DNA from: Mytilus galloprovincialis
Lineage: Eukaryota; Mollusca; Bivalvia; Mytilida; Mytilidae
Reading direction: 5' to 3'
NCBI RefSeq assembly: GCF_965363235.1
Contig: NC_134841.1
Span: forward strand, 54,395,078 to 54,459,077
Length of the DNA: 64,000 nucleotides
The notes beneath the pieces were generated by a model, which had not been told where the DNA came from, did no database searches, and worked only from the letters and a program-made list of their open reading frames with translations. Below, one piece after another: positions 23,746 through 35,125 of the stretch. Position numbers and translations under genes: made by a program. The first letter of the stretch is position 1; the number at the start of each line of letters is the position of its first letter.

Positions 23746-23843
23746 ACCACAGGAGTTTGAAATCCTATCAATAAGGGGGTAAAAATATACCCAAAGTCGA
23801 CTACCACAGTAGAGATTCTCTCGAAATTTCAAACTCCTGTGGT
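23746..23843. repeat. 98-bp foldback element
   Basis: 18-bp perfect arms accacaggagtttgaaat and its complement, with flanks sharing 'cta'. It is the third inverted-repeat element in a row upstream of the MULE/SWIM gene. Confidence 0.65.
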
Positions 23844-24174
23844 CTAACGTAACTTCCCTTATCATCGTACCCAGTTAGAATCTATATTTTAAATGTTATT
23901 AGCTTTGTTCAATCATGCTAAAAATAATAATTGTAATCATAAGTAATCTGTAATATATAGTCTTTCTTCTCATAGATGTCCCCACGTGCATGTGCACGTG
24001 CGTTTTTCTATTTTGTTTACTTGTTTTAGCACGACCCATATTTACTTCCGTTAAGAGAACTTCCGAATGTACATGAATATTCATATCTACTTCTACGCTA
24101 GACTGGTTCCCGATCGCAATATTCAGTATGTTACACATATACCAATATAACGACCGGGACGAACTTCACGTTAC

Positions 24175-24250
24175 CTTGAACTTGTTTACAACGTTCTTCA
24201 AAATCGGAGGTATTTCTAAACCAAACGTCGTCTATTGGCGAACTTTTTAA
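24175..24250 (-). other. Possible 5' untranslated exon of the MULE/SWIM gene
   Basis: On the minus strand, 'aacgttgtaaacaagttcaag' ends at a consensus 5' splice site (gtaacg) at 24174. The first coding exon is preceded by a 3' splice site (tttttcatttcag) just before 21574, so an upstream leader exon is expected. This is only a candidate. Confidence 0.25.
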
Positions 24251-24621
24251 TTTTGGCGTCTTAGGAGACGCCCCTCACATGATGAATTCCGAGATCCATC
24301 TCTCGAAGATATTATTTGCCAAGTTGAACATCATAATTAAAAAGATAAACAGGAACAAATGAAAAGAAAAAATGAAATGGTATAAATAAAAAAAAACTAG
24401 TTTTTGATTCCAGAACTTCGATCTGAAAAGAGAAATGATGAGACCTGAACGTACCTGAAATCATAGTTATCAGTTATTCTAACTTCAAATTTTTACTGTT
24501 TTATTTTTCAATGGATTTTCTTCAACTTTATCAAAAAGTTCTATATAATATTTAATAAGAAATTATGAAAAATATTGTTGACCATTGTCAAAACTCGGAC
24601 CTTAGCGAGGAAATCAAAGTT

Positions 24622-25495
24622 GCAGTGGCTATTTTGCCGGCTCTGAATAATATATCTCTGAAATGGCTAATTTATCGGCAACAGCAATATCATGACTGTG
24701 TTGCGGGTGCTGGAAAAATAGAAAATATGTTTATTGTGTTGGCATGAGGTAAACGGAAGCCAAACTAAAAACTATTCTGTTTACCGTGACGCATACATGC
24801 ATGTGTATGCAATTCAAATAACTGATCAGTTGTTTCAAAAGCAAGTTTAATTTTAAAAAAAATGATTTTTGAAGCTATGTGATTGACTTTCTTATATTGT
24901 ATAATGTTTTATCAAATTTATGATGCAATGATATTTTCAACTTTTTTTTTTAACCAACAATTAATAAATCTTGAGTTTTATTTTCATATGATGCATGTAT
25001 ATATGAGATGGGTCGGACATTTATCGGGGCTCTAGTCCTATAACATATGACTTCGCATTCTTATTCAAGGTGGCACATTGATCGCAAGAACACTCAGTAA
25101 ATAGAAATAGTGAATAATGCCCCGAGGTCATATGTTATATGACAAATCGGGACTCCAGGGCCAGGATCAGGTGTTTTTAAGCTTGGTATTAGGGGTCAAT
25201 CCTTTCGGGATCCGGGAATTATTTTTTCGAAATTTCGTGATGTCGGGATTTCTTTAAATTCGGGACCTCGGGATTTCATATTATTAAGCCCTTGATTTCG
25301 GGATCAGCCCTTCGACCATGCACACTGTCATAGTACTATTCAAAAGTAAATATTAAATTTCACTCTTTGATACAAAGACCCTTCAAAATAACAAATTAAC
25401 TATGTTGCTGGTAAAGCAGCCTTTTCTAGATAAATAGGCCATTTTGCCGGCTTGAATTGAAATATTTTAATCAGAGCCGGTAAAATAGCCACTGC
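24622..25495. mobile_element. Element with 'cagtggctattttgccgg' inverted ends
   Basis: Left gcagtggctattttgccggc and right complement gcagtggctattttaccggc, about 27 bp in all. A variant in the left-end orientation lies at about 25430. Inside is a second palindromic pair (cataacatatgac / gtcatatgttatatg, about 25038-25142) and a 'gggatttcggg' repeat (25195-25310). Confidence 0.55.
25195..25310 (+). repeat. 'cgggatttcggg' repeat
   Basis: Short runs of 'tcgggatc', 'cgggattt' and 'cgggacctcgggattt' recur. The text resembles the interior of the 6955-7174 MITE in style but not in termini. Confidence 0.4.
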
Positions 25496-26157
25496 CAATT
25501 AAAATATTGTACCTGTATTGACCAGATAATTTCCGATTAAATCTTTTTTTGATAGTATATTCAATTAATGCTTTTGACAAAATCTAGATTTCAAGGAAAT
25601 TACTCGAGAAAATAAATGAATGGAATTTATTAGTGAAATTTCAGGTCCATTTAAGATTTTAATTCACCATTCAGGTCAGAGTTTTGGTTCCCAAAACATA
25701 TTTTTCATGATTAAATTTTAATCTGTTTTTCATTTTACAAAATCTACAGTTGAAGAAAATACATTGACGTCGCGCAAAATACTGGTGATAATAACGTAAC
25801 GTCGGAAATATAGCAAAAAGCCGTCTTATTTTCTTGTTTTTTACGTAACGTTTTTCTAATGTGATTTCTAATGTGTAAGCATTGATTCATTCAGGGTTTT
25901 TTTCATGGGAATATTTTTTTTCAGTAAAGATATTCATGTATATTTTATTTAACGAAAAATGTATATATATATATATATATACAACTCGTCTAAACATCAA
26001 CCCAACAATGTTAGATCATATATATATATGTATTTTATATTTTTTAAATATAAGCAGAGCCACGTTGAATCATTTCATTTGAATCGGAAAGGTCTACTAA
26101 AATATTTTATGAGTGGCTAAACAACAGTGCATGATGTTTTATAATTTAATTCTTATT

Positions 26158-28812
26158 TCAATCCAAATTGTCCAATACAGAAAGAATGTCTAGATGGGTG
26201 TCCTCTGAAATAGTTATACGATAAGAGGCATCTACATCAGCAAGTATGTATAGCAGAGATTTCGTCGGTACCAAAGCAGTCTTTGTCTTTAAAAGTTTAT
26301 ATTTTAACGGATCATTGTCACTGATTTTGTCATAATAATGACCCCGGAAAACCTCGAATCCAGGGGGATATGTAGCACCCCAGCTGTCACTCTCTGCTGA
26401 ATTCAATACGTGTGAACCTTTGGAAATTTTCATTAAATAATAGTCAAAGTTATCATCGTCGGTTTTGACAGCCACAACAGAGTTTATGGATACCAAATCT
26501 GATATGTCTTCTGAAAGAATGTCAGTGTCTTGTGCTACTTCTTCTTCGTTAGAAGTTTGTGTTATTTCGCGTGGCTTAATAGTTTTCTTTACCCCGGTAT
26601 TTTCTACATTTAAACAGTTAAGATAATTCCCCAAAATGCATTGATCGCACGTGTAACAAGAGAGATCGGAAACAATGATTTCATTACATGTACTAGTAAA
26701 AACATGATGTATTTGTCTATTTTGCTGGATCGGCTTAAATATTTTGGAATTGTGTCTATCAATTGAGTCCACATATCGAAATACACTTCTTTTAAATAAT
26801 GCACTTCTTGGCTTTTTAAGGCTACTTTCGCAGAACGTAAATAAATCCTTCGCATTCTGAATCACTGTATTGCCACGTAGAACAGATATGTCCGCCTGTC
26901 TTTTTATAAATCCCCCCGCGGCATCTTGAGGCCCTTTTGCATGGCTTGTTTCAAAGAAATTTCTATGGAATGTTTTATATCCGAAATCAGGGATGGCAGT
27001 AGATAAACTTCCTAAACAGTGCCGCGATTTATATTGGCTAGAACAACCGTCTGTGAATTCATGCATATGATCAACTGTGTATGATATTGAATCTAAATAT
27101 TCCTTAACTTTCTTTTGGACATATTTTGTAAAATCATTATCATGTTGCAGGTCCGGGGAAATTACGAAAAAATGTTCCGTAATTATTTCCGGAAATTCTT
27201 CTGTACTGTCTACACCATCGTATTCTAAAATGGCGTGTCGGTGCATGACGGTTACATGAATGCTGCATTCAGTTCTTTGGAAGTAATTGGATTGGATTTC
27301 TTCTTTCTCGACACAGCGATAATTTTCCGAATAATCGTGGATGCATATGCAATGATTGACTGGCAAGTTCTGAACAAGACTTTTAAGTTGATTGCTTTGC
27401 CAGTTTGATCGGTGCTGGTGAGCGGGGAAAGTTTCGAGAAGCTTTTTTAAATTGAGAAACATTTCGTTTACGCTAGTTTTCTTTTTTATCAGGGTCAGTC
27501 GGCGCCTTACATTTTTACCCTTCGATTTTTCAGTTATATATTCATATTTTTGCCATTCAACAGTTGAAGACGACTGTGATTCGTTGGGTGAAAGTTTGAA
27601 ATTACCAACTCCGCAAAGGCTACATTTTCGGTCAAGACAATTTTTTCTATAAAATCCATTTACTTTTGGACATAGCGTAATATGTATAAGGTCTGACATT
27701 TTCTCAAATACGGGATAGTCACTTTCTTGCGAATCGGTTTCCCTGTCACACGATTTTCTGAACTTCATACATGCTTTGAAAACAAGGTTTGCTTCCACGT
27801 GATATCTACAACAGCATGTATTTCTATCTTTTTCAGATGCAGGTCTTACGAAAAACGGTCGAAGTTTCTCAAATGCTCTTTGTCCAATTTTAATTTCCGG
27901 ATATTTGGCGACAAAATCTAAATACGCATCAGTTTGTGTTTTTTCCAGCACGTGTGTCATATGCGAAGTATATAAGTTTGGTCCCAATCGTTCTCTTTTG
28001 ATATCGGATTTGTTGCCGGTCGGGTGTGATATGCCATCAGAGAGCCAAAAGTTATAAACTGTTTTCTTTGTTTCTTCTGAAATGGAATCTTTTCTTGTTT
28101 TCTGTTGCGTAAGAGCCCATGCAGACGATTCACTTTTAAGAATTCTAGACCTAATACGCTGGCCTCCAGCAACCCTTCTTGCTGGCAAACCTAAATTTTT
28201 ACACAGTTTAATTTTACCTCTCGAGTTTGCTAAATTTTCCCCGCTGATTGATGCAGTAACAGAATTCATTACCGAACGTGCATTCTTAGATCGCTTTAAT
28301 TTTGTAGATTTTATTATTTCTTGAATATCTGCAACGACGGCCATTTCAACTGGCGAAACTGAATGTTTCAGATTAGCTATTGTTGGCGATCGAGGGGATC
28401 TGCGGGCCAAATAAGTCGATATAACTGCGCATCGTTTAGATGGAGATTTTGGTAAACCTTCTTTAAATTTTCTTAGGGCTCTGGCCTTTTCCATTCTGTT
28501 TTTGAAAACATTTGAACCTTCTGGTACAACAAGTGACATTGATGAAAGTTCTACATTTTTTTTACCTCTGTGTTTACGGACATTCATTTTATTTTTCAGT
28601 TTTCTTTCATTTATTTTCTTAGATTTCTCCCTTTGTTCTCTCTTTTTTCTTGCATTAATCGTTTGACTATATGTTTTTGTCTCGCTCTCTTTATTCTTGT
28701 ACAACTTTCCATAAGATTTTCTACTCGTTTCATTTTTCTGAAGCCTTTTTCGTTCTCTGTTCCTAATAAGTATTTCCTTAGCCGAAAGTTTACTTTTTTT
28801 TCTGTTATTCAT
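26158..28812 (-). CDS. Uncharacterised transposase-like protein (RNase H-fold candidate), single exon
   Basis: The frame is open for 896 codons from 28848. I prefer the ATG at 28812 (MNNRKKSK) because a 3' splice site (tgctttcag) lies just upstream, implying an untranslated leader exon. Residues below count from the first Met. The N-terminus (15-100) is very basic and charged. A Cys-rich segment follows: CCCRYH at 345 and LCPKVNGFYRKNC...CSLCG at 392-413. Then come HDYSENY (D505), EFTDGCSSQYKSR (D600) and ETSHAKGPQDAAGGFIKRQ (633-651). I recall this order from an uncharacterised family in cnidarians, molluscs and arthropods; D505, D600 and E633 or D642 could be the acidic triad. A later CYTCDQC motif may bind zinc. 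The stop is at 26158, with attaaa-type poly(A) signals just beyond. The ORF is intact and the flanking inverted repeats suggest a DNA transposon. The transposase role is inference. Confidence 0.8.
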   Translation of the reverse strand: MNNRKKSKLSAKEILIRNRERKRLQKNETSRKSYGKLYKNKESETKTYSQTINARKKREQREKSKKINERKLKNKMNVRKHRGKKNVELSSMSLVVPEGSNVFKNRMEKARALRKFKEGLPKSPSKRCAVISTYLARRSPRSPTIANLKHSVSPVEMAVVADIQEIIKSTKLKRSKNARSVMNSVTASISGENLANSRGKIKLCKNLGLPARRVAGGQRIRSRILKSESSAWALTQQKTRKDSISEETKKTVYNFWLSDGISHPTGNKSDIKRERLGPNLYTSHMTHVLEKTQTDAYLDFVAKYPEIKIGQRAFEKLRPFFVRPASEKDRNTCCCRYHVEANLVFKACMKFRKSCDRETDSQESDYPVFEKMSDLIHITLCPKVNGFYRKNCLDRKCSLCGVGNFKLSPNESQSSSTVEWQKYEYITEKSKGKNVRRRLTLIKKKTSVNEMFLNLKKLLETFPAHQHRSNWQSNQLKSLVQNLPVNHCICIHDYSENYRCVEKEEIQSNYFQRTECSIHVTVMHRHAILEYDGVDSTEEFPEIITEHFFVISPDLQHDNDFTKYVQKKVKEYLDSISYTVDHMHEFTDGCSSQYKSRHCLGSLSTAIPDFGYKTFHRNFFETSHAKGPQDAAGGFIKRQADISVLRGNTVIQNAKDLFTFCESSLKKPRSALFKRSVFRYVDSIDRHNSKIFKPIQQNRQIHHVFTSTCNEIIVSDLSCYTCDQCILGNYLNCLNVENTGVKKTIKPREITQTSNEEEVAQDTDILSEDISDLVSINSVVAVKTDDDNFDYYLMKISKGSHVLNSAESDSWGATYPPGFEVFRGHYYDKISDNDPLKYKLLKTKTALVPTKSLLYILADVDASYRITISEDTHLDILSVLDNLD

Positions 28813-29214
28813 ATTTCTGAAAGCATATTTATATTTGAATGTACACAAAATTTTGGTCTGATTTTTTTAAGTCCGATTATTTTAATTGATTGTTGGTTTA
28901 TAAATACATTCAATAATTAAATATGAGTCTTTTTTGTCTCGTGTTTTATTTTTTTGGAACTAATCATTCTCCTGAAACACCAGAGATCATTTCGGTTGTT
29001 TGAAGGGATTGGTGCCTCTTGTTTTGTCTACGAAAATGATCTAATATGGTAACTCTTCTTTTAGATTGTTTCAGAACTTCCTAAAGTCAAATCATTTTTT
29101 ACGAATTTTAATATAGAATAATATTTTTATTTCATTAAGGGAGCAACCATTTGATTTTAATGATTTAGTTCATCTCTGTGTTTCGAAGTGAAGAGTGGCG
29201 TCCATTTTCTTGAT

Positions 29215-29365
29215 CTAGTATACATTAGGATTTCGGGGCCTACTCAAGACCTCCTCTGGGTGCGGGATTTCTCGCATGTTGAAGACCCATTGGTGGCCTT
29301 GAGCTGTTTTCTACGTTTTGGTCGGGTTGTTATCTCTTTGACATATTCCCCGTTTCCATTCTTAT
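29215..29365 (+). repeat. 'ggggcctactcaag...gttatctctttgaca' dispersed repeat
   Basis: Parallel to 19735-19880: 'gtgcgggatttctcgc', 'ttgaagacccattggtggcc', 'tttgacatattcccc'. A C homopolymer follows at about 29453-29475. Confidence 0.6.
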
Positions 29366-30751
29366 TCATTATTTTTTTACTCGAAACTCCTGTCTGCCTT
29401 TTTTTTACACTCAAAACCCCTGTCCTCCCTCTTTTTCAAATTTCATTCTAGCCCCCCCCACCCCCCCCCCCCCCCTTAAAAATCAAATGGAAGCACCCTA
29501 AGGCAAAAACATGCCCATATCGTTTCATGTTTGAAGATCGATTCTTTACAAGTTCTTCTTATAATTTCTTTTGCGTATTGACTCTGTGTGAAATATGACG
29601 TTTCATTATTTTTCGACGTTTTTTGTCTCATTGGACATTTTTTCTGATTTTTCTTTTCTTTATTTGCGAAAAGGATAAAATATAAAAACAGCCAGTATTT
29701 ATATTATCATGTTCAGTATTTGTTGTAATTTTTGAAATCTGTATCAGTATTTTTCTTCTGATTTAATCGCGATACATCGTAGATCCCGAAATCGTCAAAA
29801 TGGAATATTTGTTTGGATTTCAGATGATACGGGACATTTTTTCTGATTTTAGATTTTTTCAATAGTTTTTTTTTAAAACAAGTAAACTCAAAAAGTTTGG
29901 TACCAATTTAAACAGAAATGTTTGTAATTTATAAATTATAAATATAAACGATATCCTTTTAAAATTACCTTCAGTATATGAATTTGATCTTCAAAGTTTG
30001 CAGTTGGAGTCTAGATTATTTGTCACCATTACAAGATCAAAAAGTTGCTATGACGTCATTTTTCTACATGTATGACGTCATATATGTAAGTAAAATTATG
30101 TAATTCAAAACTTTACATATGGTTCTTAATTCCTTCCAAATGAGAACTACCTTTGGCTACTCAATCCATATTTCATTCTCAAAAATGTTTGGAGATCTCA
30201 ATGTTCAATGTTACGCATTACACGGCAAAATTGCCTATTTCATAAAATTTCGCGCTTCAAATCGAAACCTATTCGTGAAAAAAATATCATGAAAAACAGA
30301 TATTATGTTGCCATTAGATTGGGTAACGAAAATTATTTAGCGATTCTGCAAATTGTTGCGTCCTAAACGGACAGTTAGCCTTTTCGCCGATTTTTCTCGA
30401 ATCACCTTCAAATTGTCACCAGTATCTTGCGCGACGTCTTTGAATACTAAAAAAATTATTGAAGTTTAAACAAGTCTGACCTTAGATTTTTAGATCAGTT
30501 CAGGTCTATTCATTTCTCTGTTCTACTAGTCCAGGTTTTGGCATCAAATATTTGTTTTTTATTTGAAAAAAACATATTTTTGATAAAGTAGGCCAGGGTT
30601 CATTTAATAGAATTCTTATTTGAAGAAAAAAATCCATTGAAAAAAAAGCAGCAATTGTTATTTGAATATTTTGAGTCATATGTGGTAAGGTCTATTATCT
30701 GGGATTCTATTTGAAATGTATGGGGGAGGACACTGCTCAGCAGTATAAAAG

Positions 30752-30905
30752 AGGGACGAAAGATACCAAAGGGACAGTCAAACTCATAAATCTAAAACAA
30801 ACTGACAACGCCATGGCTAAAAATGAAAAAGACAAACAGAAAAACAATAGTACACATGACACAACATAGAAAACTAAAGAATAAACAACACGAACCCCAT
30901 TATGT
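30752..30905 (+). repeat. 'gaaagataccaaagggacag' dispersed repeat
   Basis: 'agagggacgaaagatacc', 'cagtcaaactcataaat', 'tgacaacgccatggc' and 'gacacaacatagaaaact' form a block that I recall as extremely common in Mytilus genomes. There is no coding capacity. Confidence 0.65.
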
Positions 30906-31013
30906 ATTCTAATTTCTTGATTATCTTCTGTTAGTGTTTTTGTACATCAATTTCATGTATCACTTAAGATTCAGTTTTATGTAATTTTTTGTTGTTTGTT
31001 TTGTAGCTTATTT

Positions 31014-31725
31014 TTAGCTCACCTGGCCCGAAGGGCCAAGTGAGCTTTACTCATCACTTGGCGTCCGTCGTCCGCGCGTCCGTCGTCGTTAACTTTTTAC
31101 ATTTTGAACTTCTTCTAGAGAACAACTAAATGAAATTAAACCAAACATGGCATGAATGTTCCTTATGAGGTGCTGACCAAGTGTTGTTACTTTGTAGCCG
31201 ATCCATCATCCAAGATGGCCGCCAGCGGGGGACTTAGTTTAACATAGGACCCTATGGGAAATACATATAAATGTCTTCTTTTAGAGAACCACTGAATGGA
31301 ATGAAAACGAACATAGCATGAATGTTCCTTATGAGGTGCTAACCAAATGTTGTTACTTTGTAGCCAATCCATCATCCAAGATGGACGCCAGCTGGGGACT
31401 TAGTTTAACATAGGACCTTATGGGAAATACATACAAATGTCTACTTTTAGAGAACCACTGAATGGAATGAAACCAAACATAGCAGGACTGTTCCTTATGA
31501 GGTGCTGACCAAGTGTGGTTACTTTGTAGCCGATCCATCATCCAAGATGGCTGCCAGCGGGGGACTTAGTTTAACATAGGGAAATCTTCTTTAAGAGAAC
31601 CACAGAATGGAATGCAACCAAATTTGGTCTCAATCATTATTTAAGTACCTGTCATGATTAATATCTTTTTTTTCAAAAACCCAAGTAGAGTCAGGTAAGC
31701 GACACAGGCTCTTAAGAGCCTCTAG
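31014..31725 (+). mobile_element. Helitron-like repeat (TTAGCTCACC...CCTCTAG), 166-bp internal units
   Basis: Starts ttagctcacctggcccgaag and ends aggctcttaagagcctctag, with TTT on both sides (31011-31013, 31726-31728). The end is a hairpin (aggctct/agagcct) directly before CTAG, as in Helitron 3' ends. The middle holds about 3.5 tandem units of 166 bp ('gttccttatgaggtgct', 'atccatcatccaagatgg'). Confidence 0.65.
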
Positions 31726-32620
31726 TTTTGTGGCACTCAGGGGTTTCATTATCTTTCAGGTTTACTGGTACTTTCCACGTTTCTAGGTGGTACTTTTCAA
31801 TTTATTCCATGAATATCTTATGTAAAAATTCCTACATTTAGGCGGTACTTGTCAATAGCATAGGAGGGTAAAAGTACCGGGTACCGCCTCCTAATGAATG
31901 GCCTGCGGCACTCTTTCTTTTTTAAAGCTAATTTGCTTTTTGGTTGGTATTTCTTTTTTTTGGTCATCATGGTCATGAGTATTAATTTGTAATGATGAAG
32001 TTGGTAAAGCTTTGCTCACACGGAACGGCAAGCTAAAAAGGACCACAAAAAATACTATTGTAAAACAATCCATAAATAAATTTGATCTATGATACAATGT
32101 ACAAGGACATATACAGGGGACTTTGGGAGTCAGATATGTATATTGCATCCAAGTAATGTGGCAGCAGCTTGAATTGCAATTGATGTAACCCACATATTTC
32201 ATTTTGTGTACTTCAAAGTAATATGCCTTGTATATTATGTATATAATATACCTATTAAAAGTCATTGTATTTTCATCGTTAATAATAGCTTCCTATAGCT
32301 GTATAATGAAACCTATGGGAATGCAACCCGCGTATAAATCTCACTTTCTTTGGTATAATTTTCAAAGGTATACCATGATTTTGATTTTCATTGCCTTTGA
32401 TAAGAAAACAAAAATAGAAAGTGTTTTTTTTTTTTACATTGGAACAACAGAGTCAGTGTGGGGCCACTAAGCTAAACTGCCCGCTTTGCACCAGCTGATA
32501 TAAATGAATGCTTAGGGTGGGAATCGAACCCACATACACCAATTCTGTTGTCCTATATTTTTAAATGAATTAAAATTTGCTCAAAGAATAAACAAATTAA
32601 GTATACTGAGTGCCAATGAA

Positions 32621-33090
32621 AACGCAACACTTTTGTTTTTCCAAAAAATCTTATAATTTTATTTTATTATTAGAACTTTGTATAGTTGGTTGAAAATGAC
32701 TTTTAAGAAAATTTTCGACAACTTTACGGTTGAGTGATTTTTGAAACAAATGCGAAGTAAGGGTTATTTTGAACGAACAAAAAACCGAGTTCACCGCTTT
32801 TCAACAGACGCACCATTTTCACGATTTTGTCATTTAAAGCTTGGCTAATGTCATGAATTTTCCCGCCCTTATTGTTAGGAAACTGCAATAAACATCTGAG
32901 TAAATGCCAGTACTTTCCGACAACCAGCGACATGCAGTTTTGGGCATGATCCAACGAAGCCTTTCACAGTATACAATTACGAGAAGACTGAAGTTGTAGC
33001 CCCTACAATAACCCAAATCATCCACAAATTCAACCAAAATGGATCATTTAATGATAAGCCACATCCCGGGGTTACTGTGCAATTAATTTC
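32621..33090 (+). mobile_element. Degenerate Tc1/mariner fragment
   Basis: It begins with 'gtgccaatgaaaacgcaac', a Tc1-type terminal sequence. At 32905-33080 the plus strand reads LSDNQRHAVLGMIQ, then broken pieces of the usual helix-turn-helix (e.g. ITQIIHKFNQNGS and NDKPHPG). Only the N-terminal region remains, with stops and frame changes; no right terminus is seen. Confidence 0.65.
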
Positions 33091-34369
33091 TTCGGAATTT
33101 TAAATCAACATTAAGAAATTAAAACTCAACCCTCTGAAGACTGCAATTCATCTTTAAACCTGTGATTCCAGAAATATTTCAAAATTTAAGAATATGAAAT
33201 CTGTAGTCTCTTGTGTCTACAATGTATATCCAGATGCAGCATTTAATTTATTGCCCATTTCTTTGCAGAATAATCATTTTAATTACAAAACAAAGTATAC
33301 GATACAACATAATATGAACTAAATAAAATAACATATAATTTTTATTATTATTTATATTATTAAAATTATTCAGTTCTTGTTTTGTTTTTTAAAACTAATA
33401 AGTTCTGTAGCAGCAGCTGATTGATCTAAATGGTATCATTCATCAATAAACAGATGAATTTGTTTTCATCATTAAAAATAATTGGTGGTCAGATAAACTG
33501 TTTACATAAAATATTTAGTTCACTACATGAGCATTTAACTCATTTATGTCAAATTATGAAGACTGCAAACAAACTATATATATAATACATGATATATAGA
33601 GTGGACCATATATCAAATGAAACCGTCAGAAGGGGGGGGGATACAAAATCTCTGAGATATTAAATGTCACTCTTTTTTGTTACATTATTAAACCTGATGG
33701 ATTTAAACTTTTTTAGTTGAAGTCATGCACCAGTTTGTCTACACCCATAGTAAATTTTCAGGTGCAAATGTGACCATATGTGTAAATTACCTGTAATAAA
33801 CAGATGGTCTTCATTGTATAAGTGCAATATAGACATTTCCCCACATATATGTCATATCTGGTCATACATGTATTATATAATTCTGCTTCAAAACTTACTG
33901 CTTACATTATCATGATTATAGCCCGTCGTCATACATTTATTGGTAAACTATTGCGGTGATTCAGCCAAACAAATTTGATTTTTTTCTTTATTCTTTCTTG
34001 TCCGATACTTATCAACTGCTATTAAGTCTTACAGGGTGTAATTTATAGGTTGACATTGGTCTGACCAACATACATTAAATCATACAAGTCCTTGTCGTTG
34101 GATGTGCTTGGAATAAATCGTTTGCACATTTTTTGTCTGTGTTCCAATTTAAATTATTAATGTCTTAAATCAAAGAAAATACTTTTTTGCAGAAATGTGC
34201 AAAGTCGTTTTGTTATTTTCTGTCTCCTAAGGCCAAAATTTAAAGCTTTTGTTTACTTGAGGCGGACTCCCAAATGCCAACTTCCGGTCCATTTTGAAAT
34301 TTAAATAATAACCCCGTACCGGGACCTCGTGAGAGAGTATGGCTAATTAGGAGATAACTGTATTGTATT
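33091..34369. other. AT-rich spacer, no gene seen
   Basis: There is no coding exon with recognisable similarity. Short simple tracts only, including a G run near 33636. Confidence 0.4.
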
Positions 34370-34388
34370 TTAAGCTCAGTCCGGGAAA

Positions 34389-34485
34389 TCCACTAATTCG
34401 ACAACGTTTACGAATTCGGAAACGACAGTGTTCCGAATTCGACAACGTTTACGAATTCAGCAAAAAGGCGTTGTCGAATTCAACA
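34389..34485. repeat. Short direct and inverted 'cgacaacgtttacgaattc' repeats
   Basis: 'attcgacaacgtttacgaat' occurs twice about 46 bp apart, with an inverted 'gttgtcgaattc' following. Function unknown. Confidence 0.5.
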
Positions 34486-34748
34486 ACCTATGCACCTAAG
34501 CGGCAATCGGCATTTACAAACAAAGATCGGCATTACCTTAAGCGGTCTTAAATTGGCGCCAACACTTCTTCTTCAACTTTTATTTTGACTGTAGAATTTC
34601 ATCGGTGAGTTTTCATATTTTTTACACATAACTAACTGCCAGAATTTTTTTTTATGTATTCTCTTTCATGTCTTTGGTGGTATATACAATAGCATAAAAC
34701 GATATCTATTTTCTTACACCATTCACAGGAATATACAAATGTGAAAGT

Positions 34749-35002
34749 ATGGACCATTCCATTTGATATCTGAAAGGGGTGGAAGGGGTAAAAATATGAA
34801 AACCATGTGAAATGCTTTCTCGAACGATAGAATCCTTACCGTGTTTTCATGTTCTACCATATATCTCCTTTCAAGTCTTAATTTATAAACATGTGACAAA
34901 GAACGATATATGTGTACTTGATTGTCTTTCTCAGAGTTATACAAAAATTGGGCCAAAATGGGCTGTTCCATTTGATATCTGAAAGGGGTGGAAGGACTGA
35001 AA
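34749..35002. repeat. Direct pair of 'ccatttgatatctgaaaggg'
   Basis: The string ccatttgatatctgaaaggg followed by gtggaagg occurs twice, about 209 bp apart, just upstream of the PHD-like gene. A diverged 'gtggaccatatatcaaatg' lies near 33602. Confidence 0.5.
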
Positions 35003-35125
35003 AAATGCGATTAGAAAGTTTTTTTGTCCTATTTTCTTCCCTTGTCGCCCTTTATACCATATCCTCACTTTATTTCATAATATAGCTCACAGTTGTGTAT
35101 ACTTTACCACTGTTTTGTTTCAGCA

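Larger units (their letters stand above)
25610..30530 (-). mobile_element. Candidate autonomous DNA transposon carrying the ~900-codon transposase-like ORF
   Basis: A 27-bp sequence starting gacgtcgcgcaaaatactgg at 25766-25792 recurs inverted at 30412-30438 (25 of 27 identical). Weaker similarity seems to extend outward, with 'aggtcaga' and 'atgaatrga' words on both sides. The pair brackets the long ORF at 26158-28848, so the ORF is probably the transposase of this element. Outer limits and target duplication are not resolved; the given ends are approximate. A 'gtctctttgaca' repeat (29215-29365) is nested. Confidence 0.5.

Noticed and set aside
28570-28920. 116-codon plus-strand frame
   Set aside because: Antisense shadow of the basic N-terminus of the long minus-strand ORF.
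32455-32560. tRNA-like arms: a perfect T-arm (gtgggttcgattcccac on the minus strand) and an A-box-like 'tagcttagtgg'
   Set aside because: The boxes lie in the wrong order for a tRNA and no matching acceptor stem was found; at most a scrambled SINE remnant.
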